Source: Flavobacteriaceae bacterium (GTDB taxonomy: Bacteria; Bacteroidota; Bacteroidia; Flavobacteriales; Flavobacteriaceae). Taken from it: 15,197 nt of DNA. Each line of letters starts with the position of its first letter. The stretch's first letter is position 1. Of the stretch, positions 7,181-12,434 are shown piece after piece. The notes below the pieces were generated by a model that was given only the letters and a program-made list of their open reading frames with translations, did not search any database and was not told where the DNA came from. Where the stretch lies: NCBI GenBank assembly GCA_013001365.1, contig JABDMQ010000189.1, positions 1 through 15,197 of the forward strand, written 5' to 3'. Position numbers and translations under genes: made by a program.

Positions 7181-7818
7181 TTCTCTAATGGCATTTCAGA
7201 ATTGTTACGAAACGCCTTTTTATTGAAAACCAATAATAGTCCGACCCCTGAACTTATCGCTACGTCAGCTACATTAAAAACGGGCTCAAAAAAAGTAAAG
7301 TACTTGCCTCCCCAGAATGGCAACCATTCTGGTAAATACCCTTTCCAGATTGGAAAATATAGCATGTCAACTACTTTGCCCTGTAAAAGATGCCCGTATC
7401 CACCATTTTCATGAAACATCTCAGCAATAGCTCCATTACTGTCCGTAAACAAAATTCCGTAGAAAACCGAATCTATGATGTTCCCCAATGCACCTGCCAA
7501 TATCAATGAAACACCTATGACGAGGACTTTATTGGCATGTCTTCTTATTGAATCTATCAACCAGTAACCAATGAAGCATACCGCAATGATCCTAAAAATG
7601 GTGAGCATGACTTTTGCAGTTCCATCAGAAATAAATGACACGAAATCACTAAGCTTTGTTCCCCATGCCATTCCTGGATTCTCGATGAACAAGATCTTGA
7701 ACCAACTGAAGACTTGAACGTCCTCACCTATCGTGAAATGCGTCTTGACATAGAGCTTGCTTGCTTGATCGATAATTAAAATGACAATGATCAATAAAGA
7801 CGCTTTTTTAAGGGTCAT
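7177..7818 (-). CDS. lspA: Lipoprotein signal peptidase (signal peptidase II)
   Basis: LspA is an inner-membrane aspartyl protease that removes signal peptides from prolipoproteins after lipidation. With the ATG at 7816-7818 the product is 213 residues with four likely membrane helices. Family motifs are present: Asp17 in IDQASK, ENPGMAWG at 46-53, the catalytic Asp116 in AGALGNIIDS, and the catalytic Asp185 in FNVADVAISS. The two catalytic aspartates are 69 residues apart, against about 19 in E. coli LspA; extra loops lie at about 124-146 and 159-178, on either side of GKVVDM. An ATG at 7884 in the same frame would add 22 polar residues and overlap the upstream gene by 35 bp, so I reject it. 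It follows the secreted beta-repeat gene by 31 bp and ends overlapping the cyclo-ligase stop. Confidence 0.95.
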   Translation of the reverse strand: MTLKKASLLIIVILIIDQASKLYVKTHFTIGEDVQVFSWFKILFIENPGMAWGTKLSDFVSFISDGTAKVMLTIFRIIAVCFIGYWLIDSIRRHANKVLVIGVSLILAGALGNIIDSVFYGILFTDSNGAIAEMFHENGGYGHLLQGKVVDMLYFPIWKGYLPEWLPFWGGKYFTFFEPVFNVADVAISSGVGLLLVFNKKAFRNNSEMPLEN

Positions 7819-7849
7819 GCTTGGAAAATGAATTTTCGTAAAAATAATC

Positions 7850-8473
7850 TTATTCTTGGGATTTGGTAATCGTGATATCACCATTACGGGAATAAAGCTC
7901 GATTTCGTTCAGGCCTTCAATCAATTCTTCTGCAGACACCTTTCCTGATTCCGATTGAGCTGAAACCTTAGCATTATCGGCAGTAAGATCTATGTTCCCT
8001 TCTTGGGTATTAATGAGTGCATTGCCATAAAAATCAGCTATGTCACAGTTTCCGTTGACAAGCTCTATCGTGAGCTTCTTGAAATCACCTCTGGCCTTAA
8101 CATTTGCAATGTCACTTTTAAGGTAGATGGTTTTTTCTTTAGGCACCTTTATGGACAAGAATACAGAAATGACCTTATGAGCACTTAACTTATCATTCTC
8201 ATCCTTGTATGCTGGCTGATAATCGCTTGAAATAAAAAGCCCATTAGCATATTTTCTATTTGTCAGTACTATATGCTCACTGTTCTCTCCTTCTACTTGA
8301 GCTTCAATCTGGATGTTTTGGGTTTCAGAAGAGTTTAATTCAATAAGATAGATCTGATCGAATTTAAAATTTATTACATCAATGTTGTCTGCAGAAAAAG
8401 ATTTCACCATTCTCTTTTGCGCATGGCCTGCAGAACAAATGAAGAAAATTAAGAACAGTACTGAATATTTCAT
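7850..8473 (-). CDS. Secreted beta-repeat protein, DUF4097/GIN-domain-like, function unknown
   Basis: The 207-residue product has a clear signal peptide (MKYSVLFLIFFICSAGHAQ), so it enters the periplasm or goes beyond. There is no lipobox: the Cys at 13 lies inside the hydrophobic core. The mature part consists of short alternating strands with repeated phrases such as KSDIANVKARGDFKKLTIEL, GNCDIADFYGNALI and SRNGDITITKS. This resembles the beta-solenoid of DUF4097 or DUF2807 (GIN domain) proteins, often called putative adhesins. No catalytic motif is seen. It lies between the TraR/DksA-like gene and lspA, a place empty in the simple ileS-traR-lspA arrangement. An intrinsic terminator ends 7 bp before its ATG, so its expression needs readthrough or a promoter I cannot see. 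The gene is sure; the family is probable; the function is unknown. Confidence 0.82.
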   Translation of the reverse strand: MKYSVLFLIFFICSAGHAQKRMVKSFSADNIDVINFKFDQIYLIELNSSETQNIQIEAQVEGENSEHIVLTNRKYANGLFISSDYQPAYKDENDKLSAHKVISVFLSIKVPKEKTIYLKSDIANVKARGDFKKLTIELVNGNCDIADFYGNALINTQEGNIDLTADNAKVSAQSESGKVSAEELIEGLNEIELYSRNGDITITKSQE

Positions 8474-8477
8474 ATAT

Positions 8478-8504
8478 AAAAACGCTTCGTAAAGACGAAG
8501 CGTT
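8478..8504 (-). terminator. Intrinsic terminator or attenuator after the TraR/DksA-like gene
   Basis: AACGCTTCGT (8481-8490) and ACGAAGCGTT (8495-8504) form a perfect 10-bp stem with a 4-base loop. On the minus strand the stem runs into TTTTT, then ATAT, and then the ATG of the next gene. It lies 18 bp after the TraR/DksA-like stop codon. Orientation and T-run fit termination of the ileS unit; the closeness to the next start codon (7 bp from stem to ATG) also allows an attenuator role or an effect on initiation. Confidence 0.85.
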
Positions 8505-8522
8505 CAGGTTGCATTGGATTAT

Positions 8523-8906
8523 TTACTTCTGCATATTCTTGGCCTCAATGCTCAAAGTTGCGTGTGGCACTAATTCCAAGCGCTTCTTGTTAATGAGTTT
8601 TCCTGTTACGCGACAAATTCCATAGGTCTTGTTTTCAATTCTGATGAGTGCATTCTTTAGGTCACGAATGAATTTTTCCTGACGAATTGCAAGTTGTGAA
8701 TTGGCCTCTTTGCTCATAGTTTCACTTCCTTCTTCAAATGCCTTGAATGTAGGAGACGTATCGTCGGTTCCATTATTATGGTCATTCATATAGGCACTCT
8801 TGATCAATTCAAGGTCATGTTGCGCTTTGTCAATTTTCTCATTTATCAATTTCTTGAAATGAGCTAAGTCTTTATCTGAATATCTGATGTTTGTGTCTGT
8901 TGCCAT
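8523..8906 (-). CDS. TraR/DksA-family protein with degenerate zinc finger
   Basis: This 127-residue cytoplasmic protein has the DksA layout: an N-terminal helix pair (about 12-90, rich in charged heptads) and a short C-terminal domain beginning YGICRVTGKLI and continuing LVPHATLSIEAK. DksA and TraR bind the RNA polymerase secondary channel and alter promoter choice with or without ppGpp. The usual four zinc cysteines are not there: a single Cys remains in GIC, so zinc binding is doubtful. The acidic coiled-coil-tip motif DxxDxA of E. coli DksA is also not evident. Such forms are, to my knowledge, usual for this gene in Bacteroidota, where it follows ileS. It starts 4 bp after the ileS stop and is followed by a terminator, so it belongs to the ileS transcript. 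The regulatory targets are unknown. Confidence 0.88.
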   Translation of the reverse strand: MATDTNIRYSDKDLAHFKKLINEKIDKAQHDLELIKSAYMNDHNNGTDDTSPTFKAFEEGSETMSKEANSQLAIRQEKFIRDLKNALIRIENKTYGICRVTGKLINKKRLELVPHATLSIEAKNMQK

Positions 8907-8910
8907 GGGT

Positions 8911-11900
8911 CTAATGTTTTTGAATGAACAATTTTGTATTTACATCATCGAAAACAATTTCTATACCATTGTTCATTTGGTCAATAATTTCTAATTCTGC
9001 AGTCAATGTTTCAGTTTTAATATAGTCTAGATTGTTACTAACTGCTTTTTCTATGTTATCGTCTTTTTGGAGCTTGACATCTATTTTATCTGTTACTTCA
9101 AACCCTGAATCTTTTCTTAAGTTCTGGATTCTGTTAACCAACTCCCTAGCGATGCCTTCTCGTTTTAAGTCTTCTGTCAATGTGACATCCAAGGCTACGG
9201 TAAATCCTTCTGCGTTCGCTACGAGCCAACCTTCTATATCCTTTGATGAGATTTCGACTTCAGACAAATCCAAAATAATACTTTTTCCGTTAATTTCAAC
9301 GTCAATTTCACCGTTTTGTTCGATTTTTTTGATGTCTTTGGCGTCTAATTTCTGGATTTCGGCAGAAATCAATTTCATGTCCTTCCCAAATCGTGGGCCT
9401 AAAACCTTGAAATTCGGCTTAATTCGTTTAACAATAATGTCTGAAGCATCCTCCATTAACTCGATTTCTTTCACGTTAACCTCATGTATTATTAGTTCGG
9501 AAACTGCCAAGATTTCTTCTTTTTCCTGTTTGCTATTTACAGGTATCATAATCTTTTGCAAAGGTTGTCGCACTTTTATCTTTTCCTTAGCTCGTAACGA
9601 AAGAACTAGTGATGATATTGTCTGGGCATTTTCCATTTTTCGTTCTAATGCCTTGTCAATTAGCCTTGAATCATGATTTGGGAATTTCGCCAAATGCACA
9701 CTTTCATGGTCTTCTTTTCTAGTAACGGAATTCAAGTCTAGATAAAGCTTGTCCATGAAGAAAGGTGCAATGGGTGCTCCCAATTTTGCTATGGTGCTAA
9801 TGCAGGTATACAAAGTTTGGTAGGCCGAGATCTTATCGGTTTGATAATCGCCTTTCCAGAATCGTCTCCTACTTAGGCGTACATACCAATTACTTAAATA
9901 TTCCTGTGTGAAATTGGAGATTTCTCGCGCTGCTTTGGTTGGCTCATAATCTGCATAAAATTCATCTACCTTCTTGATCAGAGAATGTAATTCTGATAGT
10001 ATCCAACGATCTAACTCAGGGCGCTCCGTCAATGGGATCTCAGGTTCAGAATAATTGAAGCCATCAAGATTAGTATAAAGACTGAAGAAAGAATATGTAT
10101 TGTAAAGGGTTCCGAAGAACTTTCGTTTCACCTCTATAATTCCATCTAAATCGAATTTAAGATTATCCCATGGGTTGGCATTGGATATCATATACCAACG
10201 TGTTGCATCTGGACCGTGTGATGCAATGGTTTCAAAAGGGTCTGCAGCATTACCTAGACGCTTCGACATTTTTTGACCATTCTTGTCTAGCACCAAACCA
10301 TTGGACACCACATTCTTGTAAGCCACAGAATCGAAAACCATAGTGGCGATAGCATGTAGGGTATAGAACCATCCGCGTGTTTGGTCTACACCTTCGGCAA
10401 TAAAATCTGCGGGAAATGATTCTTTCTCATCGATGAGTTCTTTGTTCTCAAACGGATAATGCCATTGTGCATAAGGCATGGAGCCTGAATCGAACCAAAC
10501 ATCAATAAGATCACTTTCGCGCTGCATCGGTTTTCCTGATGCCGAAACCAACACGATCTCGTCAACAATATTCTTATGAAGGTCTATTTTTGCATAGTTC
10601 TCTTCAGAATTATTATCAACTTCAAAATTCTCAAAAATGTCTTTCTCAAGAACACCCGCTGAAATAGCTTTTGCCATTTCCTGTTTTAATTCTTTTACTG
10701 ATCCTATGCATATTTCTTCGGTTCCATCTTCAGTTCGCCAAATTGGTAGTGGTATGCCCCAATATCTTGAGCGTGATAAATTCCAATCGTTGGCATTTGC
10801 CAACCAGTTTCCAAATCGGCCTTCACCAGTAGATCTTGGTTTCCAGTTAATGGTCTCATTGAGTTCAAACATCCGTTCCTTGATATCGGTAACCTTTATG
10901 AACCAGGAATCCAATGGATAATATAGAATTGGCTTATCTGTTCTCCAACAATTAGGATAGCTATGTTTATATTTTTCAACCTTGAAAGCCTTGTTTTCTT
11001 CTTTAAGTTTTATGGCAAGCTCAACATCGACAGAACGCTCTGGTGCTTCTCCTTCATTGTAATACTCATTCTTGACATATTTTCCGGCCAATTCTTTCAT
11101 TTCTGGCCTAAAACGTCCTTGTAGATCAACCAATGGAACCAAATTCCCGTTATCATCCTTGACAAGCAAGGCTGGTATTTCTGGCTGTGCTTGTTTGGCC
11201 ACCATGGCATCATCAGCACCAAAAGTTGGCGCAGTGTGCACGATACCAGTACCATCTTCTGTCGTTACAAAATCACCTGAAATTACCCTAAAGGCATTTT
11301 CAGGATGGTCAAAAGGCAACACATACGGCAGTAACTGTTCGTAGCTAATGCCAACTAGGTCTTTACCTTTGAATTCCTTAACAACATAAAATGGAATTTT
11401 CTTGTCTCCTGATTTATAATCAAGCAATTCTGATTTCTCCTCAACTCTTTCGAACTTACCTGAGAACTGATAATTAACCAGCTTTTTGGCCAAGATGACA
11501 TTCATTGGACTGAATGTATACTGATTGTATGTTTCGACCAGAACATACTCAATTTTGGGACCAACTGTTAGTGCGGTATTACTGGGTAGGGTCCAAGGTG
11601 TTGTCGTCCATGCCAAGAAAAATATATCGCCTTCATTCCCCAAGAAATCGGGCAAGGAATTTTCGTTAGCCTTGAATTGAGCAACTACCGTGGTATCCGT
11701 AATATCTTGATAAGTGCCTGGCTGATTTAGCTCATGCGAGCTTAATCCAGTTCCTGCTTTAGGAGAATATGGTTGTATAGTATACCCTTTATATAGCAGC
11801 TTCTTATCATAGATCTGCTTGAGTAACCACCATACGGACTCCATGTATTTAGGTTCGTACGTGATATAAGGATCGTCCATATTCACCCAATACCCCATTT

Positions 11901-12315
11901 TTTGAGTTAGATCGTTCCAAACATCCGTATATCGCATAACCGCTTTACGGCAAGCAGCATTATAGTCTTCTACCGAGATTGACTTTCCAATATCTTCCTT
12001 GGTAATCCCAAGTTCTTTTTCTACGCCGAGTTCAATGGGCAAGCCATGGGTGTCCCAGCCTGCTTTTCTTTTGACCTGGTATCCCTTCATGGTTTTATAA
12101 CGTGGAAAAATATCCTTGATCGCTCTCGCCAAGACATGATGCACACCTGGAAGTCCATTTGCAGAAGGAGGTCCCTCAAAAAACACATAAGGGTCATTAC
12201 CTTCACGAGTGGAAACACTTTTATTGAAGATGTCCTTTTCCTGCCAATAGTCAAGTATTTCTTCAGCTATTTTGGGAAGTTCAAGCCCTTTGTATTCAGG
12301 AAATTTTGTGCTCAT
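8911..12315 (-). CDS. ileS: Isoleucyl-tRNA synthetase, IleRS2 (eukaryote-like) type with GVHH in place of HIGH
   Basis: IleRS charges tRNA-Ile with isoleucine in the cytoplasm. The 1134-residue protein has an N-terminal catalytic core with PPSANGLPGVHHVLAR at 49-64 (signature positions 57-60 read GVHH), the conserved GWDTHGLPIE at 86-95, an inserted editing domain containing AWTTTPWTLPSNTAL (about 235-250), and the KMSKR loop at 682-686. The anticodon-binding helical domain (YLSNWYVRLSRRRFW) follows, then a long C-terminal region without the cysteine zinc knuckle of E. coli IleRS. The GLP phrase and C-terminus mark the IleRS2 clade, which is known for low mupirocin sensitivity. It looks like the cell's housekeeping synthetase, since it heads the unit with the TraR/DksA-like gene, but a second ileS elsewhere cannot be excluded. 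A perfect -7 box lies 25 bp upstream. Confidence 0.98.
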   Translation of the reverse strand: MSTKFPEYKGLELPKIAEEILDYWQEKDIFNKSVSTREGNDPYVFFEGPPSANGLPGVHHVLARAIKDIFPRYKTMKGYQVKRKAGWDTHGLPIELGVEKELGITKEDIGKSISVEDYNAACRKAVMRYTDVWNDLTQKMGYWVNMDDPYITYEPKYMESVWWLLKQIYDKKLLYKGYTIQPYSPKAGTGLSSHELNQPGTYQDITDTTVVAQFKANENSLPDFLGNEGDIFFLAWTTTPWTLPSNTALTVGPKIEYVLVETYNQYTFSPMNVILAKKLVNYQFSGKFERVEEKSELLDYKSGDKKIPFYVVKEFKGKDLVGISYEQLLPYVLPFDHPENAFRVISGDFVTTEDGTGIVHTAPTFGADDAMVAKQAQPEIPALLVKDDNGNLVPLVDLQGRFRPEMKELAGKYVKNEYYNEGEAPERSVDVELAIKLKEENKAFKVEKYKHSYPNCWRTDKPILYYPLDSWFIKVTDIKERMFELNETINWKPRSTGEGRFGNWLANANDWNLSRSRYWGIPLPIWRTEDGTEEICIGSVKELKQEMAKAISAGVLEKDIFENFEVDNNSEENYAKIDLHKNIVDEIVLVSASGKPMQRESDLIDVWFDSGSMPYAQWHYPFENKELIDEKESFPADFIAEGVDQTRGWFYTLHAIATMVFDSVAYKNVVSNGLVLDKNGQKMSKRLGNAADPFETIASHGPDATRWYMISNANPWDNLKFDLDGIIEVKRKFFGTLYNTYSFFSLYTNLDGFNYSEPEIPLTERPELDRWILSELHSLIKKVDEFYADYEPTKAAREISNFTQEYLSNWYVRLSRRRFWKGDYQTDKISAYQTLYTCISTIAKLGAPIAPFFMDKLYLDLNSVTRKEDHESVHLAKFPNHDSRLIDKALERKMENAQTISSLVLSLRAKEKIKVRQPLQKIMIPVNSKQEKEEILAVSELIIHEVNVKEIELMEDASDIIVKRIKPNFKVLGPRFGKDMKLISAEIQKLDAKDIKKIEQNGEIDVEINGKSIILDLSEVEISSKDIEGWLVANAEGFTVALDVTLTEDLKREGIARELVNRIQNLRKDSGFEVTDKIDVKLQKDDNIEKAVSNNLDYIKTETLTAELEIIDQMNNGIEIVFDDVNTKLFIQKH

Positions 12316-12340
12316 TGAAACGCCATATCTTATAAGGTTG

Positions 12341-12348
12341 CAAAATTA
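12341..12348 (-). promoter_or_regulatory. -7 promoter element of ileS
   Basis: On the minus strand TAATTTTG matches TAnnTTTG perfectly, 25 bp before the ileS ATG, giving a leader of about 20 bases. The -33 position has only a poor match. There is no room for a T-box leader, so tRNA-sensing control of ileS is unlikely. Confidence 0.5.
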
Positions 12349-12383
12349 AGAATTTAAACGGAATAGAAACATCATGGAAATAG

Positions 12384-12413
12384 AAAACCCAACTCTGAAA
12401 TGAGTTGGGTTTT
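12384..12413 (-). terminator. Intrinsic terminator of the LamG/T9SS gene
   Basis: AAAACCCAACTC (12384-12395) and GAGTTGGGTTTT (12402-12413) form a perfect 12-bp stem with a 6-base loop. On the minus strand the stem ends in GGGTTTT followed by CTATTT. It lies 21 bp after the stop codon of the LamG gene and just before the ileS promoter, so it insulates ileS from that gene. Confidence 0.88.
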
Positions 12414-12434
12414 CATTCTAATAATCACTATGAA

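Noticed and set aside
7312..7332. Perfect 9-bp inverted repeat with CAA loop
   Set aside because: It is inside lspA and follows from the codons for a Trp/Pro-rich stretch. There is no T-run on either side.
7819..7884. Longer N-terminus for lspA from the ATG at 7884
   Set aside because: It would overlap the preceding gene by 35 bp and put a polar, Lys-rich stretch before the first membrane helix. The ATG at 7818 gives a normal LspA start.
9032..9676. 214-codon open frame on the plus strand
   Set aside because: It is antisense to ileS, has a low-complexity Ser/Phe-rich product mirroring Lys/Glu codons of the real gene, and has no recognisable domain.
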